From Actinotalea lenta (lineage in GTDB: Bacteria > Actinomycetota > Actinomycetes > Actinomycetales > Cellulomonadaceae), in NCBI RefSeq assembly GCF_030586465.1, contig NZ_JAUQYP010000001.1:1481446-1545445 (forward strand): 64,000 nucleotides of DNA, in the 5' to 3' direction. Both the position numbers and the translations under genes were made by a program. The notes under the pieces are model-generated. The model had not been told where the DNA came from. It did no database searches and was given only the letters and a program-made list of their open reading frames with translations. Shown here piece after piece: positions 8,468 to 17,139 of the stretch (position 1 is the first letter of the stretch; each line of letters begins with the position of its first letter).

Positions 8468-8516
8468 GGGCCGCCGCGACCGCGTTGCGACCTGCCGGCG
8501 AGGACGGGCCCCCGCC

Positions 8517-9107
8517 TCACGCCGGCGGCACGCCCGCGGCCTGGCGTGCCGCCGCCTCGACCCTCGCGTGGTGGGCCGCCCAACCCGCAGCGTCCCGCTC
8601 GGGCAGGTTGGGGCTGTCCGGCAGGTAGCCGATCGCGCCGTCCAGCTGTTCGCGGAGGATGTCGGCCTGACCGGCGTGCCGTGCGACGTCCACCGTCAGG
8701 TGAACCGTGACCTCGAGCAGCGTGGGGTGGCGCCGGTCCTCCGACCACCACGGCACGTGTCCGACGGTGTCCAGCGGCAGGGCCGCCAGGGTCGCGTCGG
8801 CGTGGGTGGCCGACCGTGCGTAGACGTCGAGCACGTCGGCCCGCGACTCGCCGGCCGGCACCCACAGGTCGGCGTCCGGGTCGTCGGGCTCGAGGTCCCA
8901 CGGGCCAGCGATCCCCGGCGGACGGCCGAAGCAGTCCCCGAGGTACCCGAGCTGGATGTACGCCACGTGCTTGACCAGGCCCAGCAGCGAGGTCCCGCTG
9001 GGCACCAGCGGTCGCCGCGCGTCGTACTCGGACAGGCCATCCAGCTTGGCCAGCAGTGCGCGCCGCTGCCCGGCCAGGCGGTCGGCCAGCATGGTCGAGG
9101 TCTCCAT
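8517..9107 (-). CDS. DinB-like protein (DUF664 / mycothiol-dependent maleylpyruvate isomerase-type fold)
   Basis: A 196-residue four-helix-bundle protein of the DinB/DUF664 type. His residues positioned as metal ligands can be picked out: one in [14 protein letters not shown] (about residue 47) and two near [19 protein letters not shown] (about 140-150). Members are putative thiol-dependent enzymes, and the substrate is unknown. A GTG at 9143 in the same frame would add 12 residues. I prefer the ATG at 9107 because the conserved fold begins there, but neither start has a clear ribosome-binding site. Confidence 0.75.
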   Translation of the reverse strand: METSTMLADRLAGQRRALLAKLDGLSEYDARRPLVPSGTSLLGLVKHVAYIQLGYLGDCFGRPPGIAGPWDLEPDDPDADLWVPAGESRADVLDVYARSATHADATLAALPLDTVGHVPWWSEDRRHPTLLEVTVHLTVDVARHAGQADILREQLDGAIGYLPDSPNLPERDAAGWAAHHARVEAAARQAAGVPPA

Positions 9108-9173
9108 GCCGGACAGTCTGTCGCCCGGGTCGGACATCGGCACCGTGGCGCGGTGGTCCCACCCGCGCGGGAC

Positions 9174-9179
9174 TACGGT
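9174..9179 (+). promoter_or_regulatory. Candidate -10 box of pgi
   Basis: TACGGT about 25 nt before the GTG start leaves room for a short leader that contains AGGAGGAG, so this is a leadered promoter. Confidence 0.4.
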
Positions 9180-9204
9180 GGAGCCGACCGATCAGGAGGA
9201 GCCC

Positions 9205-10920
9205 GTGAGCCGCACGCCCGTCGACCCGACGACCACCCCAGCCTGGCAGGCGCTGACCGCGCACCACGAGGCCATGACCCCCGACCTGCGGGAGTGGTTC
9301 GCGGCGGACCCGCAGCGTGCGCAGCGGTTCACCCGGACCGTCGGCGACCTGCACGTGGACCTGTCCAAGAACCTCATCTCGGACGAGACGCTGGGGCTGC
9401 TGCTGGAGCTCGCCGAGCAGGTCGGCCTCGCCGAGCGGATCGAGGCGATGCTCTCCGGCGAGCACATCAACGTCACCGAGGACCGCGCCGTGCTGCACAC
9501 CGCGCTGCGCCGCCCCGCCGGTGCCACCCCGCCGCTCGTCGTGGACGGTCAGGACGTCGACACGGACGTGCAGGGGGTGCTCGACAAGGTGTACGCGTTC
9601 GCGGAGCAGGTCCGCTCGGGCGCGTGGACCGGCGTGACCGGCAAGCCCGTCGCCACCGTGGTCAACATCGGCATCGGTGGGTCGGACCTCGGCCCTGTGA
9701 TGGCGTACGAGGCGCTCAAGCCGTTCGTCCAGGAGGGCCTGGAGGTCCGGTTCGTCTCCAACATCGACCCGACGGACATCGCTGAGACAGTCGCCGACCT
9801 CGACCCGGCCACGACGCTGTTCATCGTCGCGTCCAAGACCTTCACCACGCTGGAGACGCTGACCAACGCGCGGCTCGCCCGCGCATGGCTGTGGCGCCGA
9901 CTGGCCGAGGCCGGTGCGATCGAGGACACCGACGAGGCCCGTGCCGAGGCCGTCGCGAAGCACTTCGTCGCGGTGTCCACGGCGCTGGACAAGGTCGCCG
10001 CCTTCGGGATCGACCCGTCCAACGCCTTCGGGTTCTGGGACTGGGTCGGCGGCCGGTACTCGATGGACTCGGCGATCGGCACGTCGCTCGCGATCGCGAT
10101 CGGCCCGGACGCCTTCGGCCAGCTGTTGGCCGGGTTCCACGCGGTCGACGAGCACCTGCGCCACGTGCCGTTCGCCCGGAACGTGCCCGTGCTGATGGGC
10201 CTGCTCAACGTCTGGTACGTGAACTTCTGGGGAGCGCACACGCACGCCGTGCTGCCCTACGACCAGCACCTGCACCGCTTCCCGGCGTACCTGCAGCAGC
10301 TGACCATGGAGTCCAACGGCAAGTCGGTCCGGTGGGACGGCAGTCCCGCGACCACGCAGACCGGCGAGGTCTTCTGGGGTGAGCCGGGCACCAACGGGCA
10401 GCACGCCTTCTACCAGCTCATCCACCAGGGCACGCGGATGATCCCGGCGGACTTCATCGCGATGGCGCACCCGGCGCACCCGCTGGTCGACGTCGACGCA
10501 CCCGGCCGGCCCGACGTGCACGAGCTGTTCCTGTCCAACTTCTTCGCGCAGACCAAGGCGCTCGCGTTCGGCAAGACGGCCGACGAGGTCCGTGCCGAAG
10601 GCACCGCGGCGGCGATCGTCCCCGCGCGGGTGTTCTCCGGGAACCGGCCGACGACGTCGATCATGGCGCCGGCGCTCACGCCGTCGGTGCTGGGTCAGCT
10701 GGTGGCGCTGTACGAGCACATCACGTTCGTGCAGGGCATCGTGTGGGGGATCGACTCGTTCGACCAGTGGGGCGTCGAGCTGGGCAAGAAGCTCGCGCTC
10801 GAGATCGCCCCCGCGGTCGCGGGCGACCGGGACGCGCTCACCGCGCAGGACCCGTCGACCCGGGGGCTCATCGACTTCTACCTGACCCACCGGCGGGCCT
10901 CCCCGGACGCGGACGACTGA
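9205..10920 (+). CDS. pgi: Glucose-6-phosphate isomerase
   Basis: A 571-residue phosphoglucose isomerase of the long bacterial type, which interconverts glucose 6-phosphate and fructose 6-phosphate. Clear motifs are [11 protein letters not shown] (phosphate-binding region, about 154), [13 protein letters not shown], the catalytic Glu/His stretch [29 protein letters not shown] with the catalytic His, and the active-site Lys near [13 protein letters not shown]. The GTG at 9205 follows AGGAGGAG by a normal spacing. The frame is open further upstream but lacks homology there. Confidence 0.97.
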   Translation: MSRTPVDPTTTPAWQALTAHHEAMTPDLREWFAADPQRAQRFTRTVGDLHVDLSKNLISDETLGLLLELAEQVGLAERIEAMLSGEHINVTEDRAVLHTALRRPAGATPPLVVDGQDVDTDVQGVLDKVYAFAEQVRSGAWTGVTGKPVATVVNIGIGGSDLGPVMAYEALKPFVQEGLEVRFVSNIDPTDIAETVADLDPATTLFIVASKTFTTLETLTNARLARAWLWRRLAEAGAIEDTDEARAEAVAKHFVAVSTALDKVAAFGIDPSNAFGFWDWVGGRYSMDSAIGTSLAIAIGPDAFGQLLAGFHAVDEHLRHVPFARNVPVLMGLLNVWYVNFWGAHTHAVLPYDQHLHRFPAYLQQLTMESNGKSVRWDGSPATTQTGEVFWGEPGTNGQHAFYQLIHQGTRMIPADFIAMAHPAHPLVDVDAPGRPDVHELFLSNFFAQTKALAFGKTADEVRAEGTAAAIVPARVFSGNRPTTSIMAPALTPSVLGQLVALYEHITFVQGIVWGIDSFDQWGVELGKKLALEIAPAVAGDRDALTAQDPSTRGLIDFYLTHRRASPDADD

Positions 10921-10947
10921 CGGGCCCCGGCGGGGGTCCGCGTCGTC

Positions 10948-10972
10948 GTCGCGCGCCCCGGCGGTGCGCGAC
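10948..10972 (+). terminator. Possible hairpin terminator after pgi
   Basis: GTCGCGC and GCGCGAC form a 7-bp stem around an 11-nt loop, 27 nt past the pgi stop. There is no U tract, and the hairpin lies just upstream of the next gene's -10 box. Confidence 0.3.
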
Positions 10973-10979
10973 CGCGGCC

Positions 10980-10985
10980 TAGGGT
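10980..10985 (+). promoter_or_regulatory. Candidate leaderless -10 box of the S4 gene
   Basis: TAGGGT is followed by exactly 6 nt (GGCCGG) and the GTG at 10992. The same GGCCGG spacer is found before birA. Confidence 0.55.
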
Positions 10986-10991
10986 GGCCGG

Positions 10992-11393
10992 GTGAGCCAA
11001 GCGCAGGAGAGCCCGGCCAAGGTGCGGGTCGACGCGTGGATCTGGTCGGTCCGGCTGACCCCCACCCGTACGGCAGCGGCCACCGCGTGCCGGGCCGGCC
11101 ACGTGCGCGTCAACGGTGACCGCGCGAAGCCGGCGACGCTCGTCGCGCCGGGCGACGAGGTGCGCGTCCTGCTGGTGCGACGTGGCGGCGAGAGCCTCGA
11201 GCGGATCGTGCGGGTGCGTCGGCTGCTGACCAAGCGGGTGTCCGCGGCGGTCGCCGCCGAGGCGCTCGAGGACCACACGCCGCCGCCTGCCCCGCGCGAG
11301 GAACGGCCGGCCGCGGTCGCAGTCCGGGAGCGCGGTTCCGGTCGTCCCACGAAACGCGAGCGCCGCGCGATCGACCGCCTCCGGGGCCGCTGA
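10992..11393 (+). CDS. S4-domain RNA-binding protein (Hsp15-like)
   Basis: A 133-residue protein with an N-terminal S4 RNA-binding domain: RVDAWIWSVRLTPTRTAAATACRAGHVRVNG (about 12-42) and PGDEV, as in Hsp15/YrfH-type proteins. These bind ribosomal RNA on stalled 50S subunits carrying nascent peptide. The C-terminal third (about 95-133) is Pro/Arg-rich and basic (RPTKRERRAIDRLRGR), typical of the actinobacterial forms. The start follows a TAGGGT box by 6 nt. The 243 nt downstream (11394-11636) holds no gene I can support; a short reverse-strand stretch has coding-like composition but no start codon. Confidence 0.88.
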   Translation: MSQAQESPAKVRVDAWIWSVRLTPTRTAAATACRAGHVRVNGDRAKPATLVAPGDEVRVLLVRRGGESLERIVRVRRLLTKRVSAAVAAEALEDHTPPPAPREERPAAVAVRERGSGRPTKRERRAIDRLRGR

Positions 11394-11591
11394 CAGACGC
11401 CGCTGCTTCGTCAGGAGCGATCCTGCGGGCGTGGCGCTCGCCTTGGGGACGCTCACGATGCGCCCTGAGGACGACCGCGGTCCGCATGCGCGGCGGGCGT
11501 CGAGAAGAAGTCCGCGACGATCGGGCCAGCCCTGGTGTCGCGCCGCCGCCCGGATGATGGCGGATTGCCCGCCCCTGGACCCCTGCATCAG

Positions 11592-11620
11592 TGACGCTGT
11601 GCAACCATGACGTTGTGCAA
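11592..11620. promoter_or_regulatory. Two direct repeats upstream of arsR, candidate operator
   Basis: TGACGCTGTGCAA (11592-11604) and TGACGTTGTGCAA (11608-11620) are 13-mers differing by one base and set 16 bp apart. They occupy the region just upstream of the -10 box of the ArsR gene, where an autoregulator would bind. Confidence 0.45.
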
Positions 11621-11624
11621 GGGA

Positions 11625-11630
11625 TACATT
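11625..11630 (+). promoter_or_regulatory. Candidate leaderless -10 box of the ArsR gene
   Basis: TACATT is followed by exactly 6 nt (GAATAC) and the GTG at 11637. Confidence 0.55.
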
Positions 11631-11636
11631 GAATAC

Positions 11637-11927
11637 GTGCCAGACGAGCTGACTCCGGTGCTGCAGGCCCTCGCCGACCCCACCCGACGCGCGATCCTCG
11701 AGCGCCTCAGGGAGTGCGACCTCACCGTCGGGGAGATCGCCGAGCCGTTCGCGATGACCTTCCAGGCGGTCTCGCGGCACCTCGGTGTGCTGCAGCGCGC
11801 CGGCCTCGTCGTGCGGGGCCGCGAGGCCCAGTGGCGCACGGCGGGGCTCGACCCACGACCGCTGCGCCGCGTGGCGGAGTGGACGGCACAGTTCGACCGC
11901 TTCCTCGCCCCCGCGCCCGATCGCTGA
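11637..11927 (+). CDS. ArsR-family winged-helix transcriptional regulator
   Basis: A 96-residue regulator of the ArsR type, with the winged helix covering almost the whole protein: [13 protein letters not shown] (helix 1-2), [30 protein letters not shown] (recognition helix) and VRGREAQWR (wing). It has no CxC metal site, so it belongs to the non-metal group often found with SRPBCC-domain genes; no such partner is adjacent. An ATG at 11607 in frame would add 10 residues but would place the direct repeats and the -10 box inside the gene, so the GTG at 11637 is chosen. Confidence 0.88.
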   Translation: MPDELTPVLQALADPTRRAILERLRECDLTVGEIAEPFAMTFQAVSRHLGVLQRAGLVVRGREAQWRTAGLDPRPLRRVAEWTAQFDRFLAPAPDR

Positions 11928-12022
11928 CCCAGGAAGGCGCGGCCTCGGCCCGTGCGGACGAGCGCCGCCCGCGGACGCAGCACAATGGGGGGGTCCGCAG
12001 TCGCACCCTGGAGGAGTCACCC

Positions 12023-12499
12023 ATGGAATCCGCCGACCGTCCGCGCATGAACGTCGAGTCGTTCAACCTCGACCACCGCGCGGTCGCCGCTCCGTACCTG
12101 CGAGTCGCGGACCGCAAGGTGCTGCCGGGCGGCGACGTGCTCACCAAGGTCGACGTCCGGTTCTGCCAGCCGAACGTCGAGCACCTCGAGATGCCCGTGG
12201 TGCACTCGCTGGAGCACCTGGTGGCCGAGCACGCGCGCAACCACACCGACGCCGTCGTCGACTTCTCGCCGATGGGCTGCCAGACCGGCTTCTACCTCCT
12301 GCTCGCCGGCGACTGGGAGATCCCCGCCGTCGCCGACCTGATGGCCGCCACGCTGACGGACGTCCTGGACGCCGACGAGGTCCCGGCCGCCAACGAGGTG
12401 CAGTGCGGCTGGGGCGCGAACCACACCCTCCCGGGCGCGCAGGACGCCGCGCGGCGGTTCCTGGGCCGTCGGGAGGATTGGCTCCAGGTGATGGCGTGA
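12023..12499 (+). CDS. luxS: S-ribosylhomocysteine lyase
   Basis: A 158-residue LuxS. It cleaves S-ribosylhomocysteine to homocysteine and DPD, the precursor of autoinducer-2. The metal site is intact: His61 and His65 in HSLEHL plus Cys128 in QCGWGANH. The catalytic Glu64 and Cys86 (MGCQTGFYL) are also present. The ATG follows GGAGGAG. It overlaps the nucleosidase gene by 4 nt (GTGA), so the two enzymes that act consecutively on S-adenosylhomocysteine are coupled. Confidence 0.97.
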   Translation: MESADRPRMNVESFNLDHRAVAAPYLRVADRKVLPGGDVLTKVDVRFCQPNVEHLEMPVVHSLEHLVAEHARNHTDAVVDFSPMGCQTGFYLLLAGDWEIPAVADLMAATLTDVLDADEVPAANEVQCGWGANHTLPGAQDAARRFLGRREDWLQVMA

Positions 12500-13188
12500 C
12501 GGACCTGCTCGTCGCGGTCGCGATGCAGCCGGAGGCCGAGCCGTTCCTCGGCGCTGCCGACGCTGTGGGCGCGCCGAGGGCCCTCGGCCACGCCGAGCAG
12601 ACCGATCTGACGTTCGGCGGCCGGACCGTGCGCCTGCTGCGAACCGGCATCGGTGGCGTGAACGCGACCGCCGCCGTCGCCGTGGCTCTGCACGAGCTGG
12701 GGCCCGTGCCGGTGGTCAGCGCGGGGAGCGCCGGCGGCCTGGGCCTCGGTGTCCGGGTAGGGGACGTCGTCGTGGGGGAGCGGTACCTGTTCGCGGGTGC
12801 CGATGCCACGGCGTTCGGGTACCAGCGCGGACAGATCCCTGGGATGCCGGTCGACTACGCCGGGGACCCAGCGATGCTCGCGGCCGCACGCGGCGCCGGG
12901 CTGGCCGACGGCGCGGTGCTGGTGGGCACGATGCTGTCCGGCGACGCGTTCGTCGACGCGCGCACGGTGGAGGCCGTCCGCACGGACTTCCCCGATGCGC
13001 TGAGCACGGACATGGAGACCACCGCGATCGCCCAGACCTGCTACCTGGCCGGTGTGCCGTTCCTCGGTGTGCGCGGCATCTCCGACCTGTGCGGGCCCGC
13101 AGCGGGCGACGACTTCCGCACGCACGTGGACGACGCCGCGGACCGGTCGCTGGCCGTGGTCCTCGCCCTGCTCGACGCGGTCGGGTAG
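12496..13188 (+). CDS. mtnN: 5'-methylthioadenosine/S-adenosylhomocysteine nucleosidase
   Basis: A 230-residue nucleosidase of the Pfs/MTAN type. It removes adenine from S-adenosylhomocysteine to give S-ribosylhomocysteine, the LuxS substrate, and also acts on methylthioadenosine. Visible active-site elements are Glu13 (AMQPEAEPF), GTGIGGVNA-like [10 protein letters not shown] (about 50), SAGSAGGL, the substrate-binding Met-Glu in [10 protein letters not shown], and the catalytic Asp in GISDLCG. The GTG start overlaps the luxS stop. The frame is open far upstream through luxS in another phase, but that is a shadow. Confidence 0.93.
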   Translation: MTDLLVAVAMQPEAEPFLGAADAVGAPRALGHAEQTDLTFGGRTVRLLRTGIGGVNATAAVAVALHELGPVPVVSAGSAGGLGLGVRVGDVVVGERYLFAGADATAFGYQRGQIPGMPVDYAGDPAMLAAARGAGLADGAVLVGTMLSGDAFVDARTVEAVRTDFPDALSTDMETTAIAQTCYLAGVPFLGVRGISDLCGPAAGDDFRTHVDDAADRSLAVVLALLDAVG

Positions 13189-13217
13189 CGCGCGCGGCCC
13201 GCGGCGGCGCGGTGTGA

Positions 13218-13487
13218 TCAGGGCTCGATGTCGAACTCGACCGCTCCGGTCGGCTGGGCGTCGTCGACCTCGACGTGCGTGACCCTCGCGAGCCGGGGGC
13301 CCCCGTGGGCCCACGTGACCAGAGCGTCGACCGCCTCCTGATCGCCCTCGACGTGCGCCTCGACCGTGCCGTCGGAGCGGTTGCGTACCCAGCCGCGAGC
13401 GCCAGCGCGGCGGGCCTCGCTCGCCATGGACCAGCGGAAGCCCACGCCCTGGACCATGCCGTGCACCACCACGTGCCGAGCGATCAT
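13218..13487 (-). CDS. acyP: Acylphosphatase
   Basis: An 89-residue acylphosphatase that hydrolyses carboxyl-phosphate bonds. The phosphate-binding loop with catalytic Arg is HGMVQGVGFRWSM (about 9-21), and the catalytic Asn is in GARGWVRNRSDGTVEAHVEG (about 36). It is full length. It converges with the mtnN gene across 29 nt. A weak CAGACT box lies 6 nt before the ATG. Confidence 0.95.
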   Translation of the reverse strand: MIARHVVVHGMVQGVGFRWSMASEARRAGARGWVRNRSDGTVEAHVEGDQEAVDALVTWAHGGPRLARVTHVEVDDAQPTGAVEFDIEP

Positions 13488-13493
13488 CGTCCC

Positions 13494-13499
13494 AGTCTG
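13494..13499 (-). promoter_or_regulatory. Weak candidate leaderless -10 box of acyP
   Basis: CAGACT on the reverse strand lies 6 nt before the ATG. Only the A2 and T6 positions of the consensus are kept. Confidence 0.2.
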
Positions 13500-13533
13500 C
13501 CCCGCCGGGAATGCGTGGGCACCTCCACGTGCT

Positions 13534-13549
13534 ATACCCCATGGGGTAT
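13534..13549. promoter_or_regulatory. CsoR/CstR-family type operator palindrome
   Basis: ATACCCCATGGGGTAT is a perfect 16-bp palindrome, 15 nt upstream of the ATG of the DUF2892 gene and overlapping its expected promoter. Operators of the CsoR/RcnR/CstR repressor family have this AT-flanked C-tract/G-tract form. DUF2892 genes are commonly found with rhodaneses and persulfide-sensing CstR-type repressors. No such repressor is encoded in the window, so it would act in trans. Confidence 0.6.
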
Positions 13550-13564
13550 CAACGAGGAGGAGAC

Positions 13565-13777
13565 ATGGCTCGCAACGAAGGAACCGTGGACCGCGTCGTG
13601 CGGGTGGGCGTAGGCGTGGCGGCGCTGGTCGGCGCCTTCGCCGTCGGCATCTCCACCGGTGGCGGGATCGCGCTCGCGGTGGTCGCGGCGCTAGGCCTGG
13701 TCACGGGCGCCACCGGGTTCTGCCCGCTGTACCGGGTGCTCGGGATGAGTACGCGTCCGGCGCGCACGGACGTCTGA
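13565..13777 (+). CDS. DUF2892 small membrane protein (YgaP-type transmembrane domain)
   Basis: A 70-residue protein with two transmembrane segments (RVVRVGVGVAALVGAFAVGI and ALAVVAALGLVTGATGFCPLY). The family pattern ATGFCPLYRVLGMST is present, including the single Cys before PLY. This domain is also found fused to rhodanese in YgaP. The ATG follows GAGGAGGAG, and the operator palindrome lies directly upstream, suggesting control by sulfide/persulfide or copper stress. A longer open frame upstream runs through the palindrome and is rejected. Confidence 0.85.
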   Translation: MARNEGTVDRVVRVGVGVAALVGAFAVGISTGGGIALAVVAALGLVTGATGFCPLYRVLGMSTRPARTDV

Positions 13778-13811
13778 TCGGCACGTCGAGAACCTTCGGC
13801 AGGACGGGCTG

Positions 13812-14201
13812 ATGCCCGGCCGCCCACCCGGGGACCCCGCTGCGGCGCTGCGTGACGCGCGTGCCGGCGCGCTGCGGCGACTCGGCGGCCTCACGGGGCA
13901 TGTCGACGACCTCGTCGCGGCGTCGGCGGGCTCGAACGCCGACGACGAGCACGACCCGGAGGGCGCCACGATCGCCTTCGAGCGGTCCCAGCTCGGCGCC
14001 CTCGTGCGCCGGGAGCGAGCGCAGCTGGCCGAGATCGACGCCGCGGAGGCGCGCCTGACCGCGGGTCGCTACGGGTGGTGCGAGGTGTGCGGCCGTCCCA
14101 TCGCCCGGGAGCGCCTGGACGTGCGGCCGACCGCCCGCACGTGCGTCGCGTGTGCCGGGCACGCCTCCCGGGGAGCCGTGGCGGGCCGGCTCAGGCGCTG
14201 A
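13812..14201 (+). CDS. TraR/DksA-type zinc-finger protein
   Basis: A 129-residue protein of the DksA/TraR group. An N-terminal helical part (about 10-80) with acidic residues (NADDEHDPEGATIAFER) is followed by a four-cysteine zinc finger (CEVCGRPI...CVACAG, about 94-118). Related proteins bind the RNA polymerase secondary channel, but many short actinobacterial homologues are uncharacterised. Its 3' end overlaps the convergent ABC permease gene by 11 nt. It is 34 nt downstream of the DUF2892 gene and may share its promoter. Confidence 0.85.
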   Translation: MPGRPPGDPAAALRDARAGALRRLGGLTGHVDDLVAASAGSNADDEHDPEGATIAFERSQLGALVRRERAQLAEIDAAEARLTAGRYGWCEVCGRPIARERLDVRPTARTCVACAGHASRGAVAGRLRR

Positions 14202-15075
14202 CGTCGGCGGTGCTGAAGCGGGCCCACGCAGCTGCCGTGAAGATCGCGACGTAGGCCAGCGCCGAGGCGGCGCCCGGCCCCAGGGCGCCGACGTCGAGCG
14301 GGTCGCGCAGCACCTCTGCGTAGTCCAGCCAGAAGTGCGTGGGCAGGTACGGATGGATCGCGGCGACCTGGGAGAGCTGGTCCAGGATCTGGCTGACCAC
14401 GGTGAGCGCCAGGAGCGTGATGCCGGCGCCGATCGGCTGCTCGGTGAGCGTCGAGATGAACAGGCCGACGGCGCCCAGCCCCGTCAGGCACAGCGTCAGG
14501 TACCCGCACACGAGCGCGAGCCGCCCCAGCCCGGCGGCGAACCCCAGCGATGTCCCGGACAGCGTCGTGAACGTCCCACCGCCGAACAGCGCCAGCCCTG
14601 CCGCGGCGCCGACCACCGCGATCAGGACGGTGGCGGCCAGCGTGAAAAGCGTGATGCCGCCCAGCTTGACCAGGACGAGACGCGCGCGGTCGACGGGGGT
14701 GACGAGCAGATAGCGCAGCGTGCCCAGGTTCGCCTCACCGGCCACCGCATCCCCGGCGATCGCCGAGACGGCGATGGGCAGGAAGAACGGCAGCTCGACC
14801 GTCAGCGCCGCCAGCGCGACGAACAGCCCGTTGTGGGTGATCTCGGCGAACACGAAGGTGTCCCCGCCACCGGACCCGGAGACCTTGACGACGACCGCGA
14901 TGAGCAGCGGGACGCTCGCGAGCACCAGCCCACCGGCCCAGTTGCGTCGCCGCCCGAAGATCAGCCACAGCTCGGAGCGGAAGAATCGCCCGAAGGCGCC
15001 GGGTGCCCGGCCCGGTTCGGGCAGGGCGGCCGCCTCGTCCGGTCCGGGCGCCAGCGCCACGTCAGCCGTTGACAT
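14191..15075 (-). CDS. ABC-2 type transporter permease
   Basis: A 294-residue integral membrane protein with a cytoplasmic N-terminal stretch (about 1-45) and six predicted membrane segments (for example LVLASVPLLIAVVVKV, LFVALAALTVELPFFLPIAVSAI, LFTLAATVLIAVVGAAAGLAL, LALVCGYLTLCLTGLGAVGLF). The cytoplasmic motif GEANLGTLRYLLVTPVDRARL after TM2 is typical of ABC-2 permeases that pair with BcrA-like ATPases. It overlaps the ATPase gene by 14 nt. The substrate is unknown, and export is likely. Confidence 0.88.
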   Translation of the reverse strand: MSTADVALAPGPDEAAALPEPGRAPGAFGRFFRSELWLIFGRRRNWAGGLVLASVPLLIAVVVKVSGSGGGDTFVFAEITHNGLFVALAALTVELPFFLPIAVSAIAGDAVAGEANLGTLRYLLVTPVDRARLVLVKLGGITLFTLAATVLIAVVGAAAGLALFGGGTFTTLSGTSLGFAAGLGRLALVCGYLTLCLTGLGAVGLFISTLTEQPIGAGITLLALTVVSQILDQLSQVAAIHPYLPTHFWLDYAEVLRDPLDVGALGPGAASALAYVAIFTAAAWARFSTADVSA

Positions 15076-16006
15076 CGAAGCCCTCCCCGGTCAACGACAC
15101 GAAGAGGTCCTCCAGACCTGCGCCGGACACCCGGAACTCCGTGACCGGGACGTCGGCGTGCACCAGTGCGGCCACCACGTCCTGCGGCGCGTGGTCGCCG
15201 AGCTCGGCCGTCGCGCCGGGCGGGTGGACCACCACGTCGGCCAGGCCGAGCCGGTCGAGCACCGCCGCGGCGACGGCGGGCCGCGGCGTCCCGACCACCG
15301 CGCGCGACGCCCCGCGGGCGTGCAGCCCGGCGAGGGTGTCCTGGGCGACCAGCCGACCGCGGTGCATGACGCCGACGTGCGTGCAGACCTGCTCGACCTC
15401 CGAGAGCAGGTGGCTGGACAGCACGACGGTGGTCCCGGCGCCGGCCAGCTCGACCAGCAGCCCGCGGACCTCCCGGGTGCCCTGCGGGTCCAGGCCGTTG
15501 GTGGGCTCGTCCAGCACGAGCAGCTCTCGCGGGCGCAGCAGGGCCGCCGCGATGCCCAGCCGCTGGCGCATGCCCAGCGAGTAGTGCCGGTAGCGCTTGC
15601 CCGCCGCGGCGGCCAGCCCGACCCGATCGAGGGCCCCGCGCACCCGGTCCTCGGCCGCCGACGCTCGTGCGGTCCGGTCGGCGGCGTCCAGCCGCATGAG
15701 GTTGTGCCACCCCGACAGGTACGGGTGGAACGCGGGTCCCTCGACGAGCGCACCCACCCGCGGCAGCGCCAGCGCGGCGCCCTGCGGCATCGGCTGCCCG
15801 AGCAACGAGGCCGTGCCGGCGGTGGGCCGCAGGAGGCCCAGCAGCATCCGGATCGTGGTGGTCTTGCCCGAGCCGTTGGGGCCCAGGAACCCGTACACCG
15901 CGCCGTGCGGCACCCGCAGGTCGATCCCGTCGACGGCGAGCTGGCCGGACCGGAAGCGCTTCGTCAGCCCCTCGGTGGCGACCGCAAGGCCGGTGGCCAC
16001 CGTCAC
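15062..16006 (-). CDS. ABC transporter ATP-binding protein (BcrA-like)
   Basis: A 314-residue ABC ATPase. Walker A is GPNGSGKTTT (about 43-52), the signature is YSLGMRQRLGIA, Walker B is LLVLDEPTNGLDP and the switch His is in SSHLLSE. The C-terminal 90 residues form the extra domain of drug and lantibiotic self-protection exporters. It sits between its permease and a LolA-like exported protein, overlapping both by a few bases, so all three are one transcription unit. The substrate cannot be told from sequence. Confidence 0.93.
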   Translation of the reverse strand: MTVATGLAVATEGLTKRFRSGQLAVDGIDLRVPHGAVYGFLGPNGSGKTTTIRMLLGLLRPTAGTASLLGQPMPQGAALALPRVGALVEGPAFHPYLSGWHNLMRLDAADRTARASAAEDRVRGALDRVGLAAAAGKRYRHYSLGMRQRLGIAAALLRPRELLVLDEPTNGLDPQGTREVRGLLVELAGAGTTVVLSSHLLSEVEQVCTHVGVMHRGRLVAQDTLAGLHARGASRAVVGTPRPAVAAAVLDRLGLADVVVHPPGATAELGDHAPQDVVAALVHADVPVTEFRVSGAGLEDLFVSLTGEGFDVNG

Positions 16007-17076
16007 CCGGCCGCAGCCTCGAGCGTGGCGACGTCCACGGCTCCCACGAGCACGCGCCCGTCATCGGTCAGGAGGGCGGACAGCAGGTTCGAGGAGAGCA
16101 CGCGTCCGGAGCCCCACGGCCCCGACGTCCGTGGCAGCGTGTCGACCCAGGAGGCCAGCCCGGTGAGGTCGCCGGACGGCGCCGATGCCGCCGACGGCAG
16201 CCCGGAGAGCACGAGCACCGAGACCCAGCCCTGCCCGACGGCCCTCACCGTCGGCGCGCCGGGCCGGTCGGACTGCGCGCCGGGCTGGTCGGGCGTCGTG
16301 ACCGTCGCGCCGGCCGGTGGTGTGAACCGGAACATCGCAGGGTCCGGCGCGGTGAAGCTGACGTCGGTGAAGCCCGCTGTGAGGGCCGCCTTCCCGGTTC
16401 GGGTCGAGGTGATCGTCACGCGGGTGGGCACGCGCTCGGCCGCGTCGATGGCGATCGTCACGGAGCCGATCAGCGTCCCGGCGTCCCGGGGGGTCAGGAC
16501 GAGCTGGTAGGCGGGGCGACCGGCCACCGTCGTGTCGGGCCCGCTGGTCACGGCGGTGCTCGGGTCGAGGGCAGCCAGGATCGCTGCGCTGAGCCGGGCC
16601 GGCGCGAGGTCCGCCAGCGCCGCGCGCGGGTCCGAGCCCGCGCCGTGCGTCACCGGGTCCCCGGCCGGGCGAGTGAGGTGGGTGACGCTGCGGTCCGCCG
16701 CGGACCAGACCCAGACCTGGTCGCCGTCGGTCACGACATCGGTCTCCCCGAGCGTGCCCTGCACCGCGACCCGCGCACCGGCCGGCGACGCCCACACGCG
16801 CATCGTGGTGGTGCCCGACAACGCCGAGAGCAGGTCGGTGCGATGGGCCGCCGGTCCGCCGGCGACGTCGGGCAGCGAGGGCAGGCCCAGGTCGGCCTGG
16901 ACCTGCACCGTGCCCTGCACGGCCGTGGCGGTGGCGCCCTGGACGTCCGTGAGGAGCTGCTGGGGTGTGCGCTCGGGCAGCGCCGTCCCGGCCGACGCCG
17001 GGGACACCAGGGTCGCCCCGACCACGGCCGCCGCGATCCCGACGGGCACCAACCAGCGCACGGCTCTGCGGACCAT
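16003..17076 (-). CDS. Exported LolA-like (outer membrane lipoprotein carrier superfamily) protein
   Basis: A 357-residue secreted or membrane-anchored protein. The N terminus RRAVRWLVPVGIAAAVVGATLVSPASAGTA is a Sec signal with a possible AXA cleavage site and no lipobox Cys. The body contains a LolA/LppX-like beta fold (LLTDVQGATATAVQGTVQVQADLGLP, VWVWSAADRSVTHL, GRPAYQLVLTPRDAGTLIGSVTIAIDA). It overlaps the ABC ATPase gene by 4 nt. Similar three-gene sets (exported LolA-like protein, ATPase, permease) occur in actinobacteria. A role in sensing or handling an amphiphile for the exporter is inferred, not shown. Confidence 0.78.
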   Translation of the reverse strand: MVRRAVRWLVPVGIAAAVVGATLVSPASAGTALPERTPQQLLTDVQGATATAVQGTVQVQADLGLPSLPDVAGGPAAHRTDLLSALSGTTTMRVWASPAGARVAVQGTLGETDVVTDGDQVWVWSAADRSVTHLTRPAGDPVTHGAGSDPRAALADLAPARLSAAILAALDPSTAVTSGPDTTVAGRPAYQLVLTPRDAGTLIGSVTIAIDAAERVPTRVTITSTRTGKAALTAGFTDVSFTAPDPAMFRFTPPAGATVTTPDQPGAQSDRPGAPTVRAVGQGWVSVLVLSGLPSAASAPSGDLTGLASWVDTLPRTSGPWGSGRVLSSNLLSALLTDDGRVLVGAVDVATLEAAAG

Positions 17077-17139
17077 GCCCCTATGGTCGCCCCGCGGGCG
17101 CCACCCCGTCGACTCCGGTGAGTGCGGGTCCGGTGAAGG

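Noticed and set aside
11394-11636. Possible decayed gene on the reverse strand (GPIVADFFSTPAAHADRG)
   Set aside because: The frame has coding-like composition but is only about 39 codons, has an in-frame stop before it and no start codon. No family is recognised.
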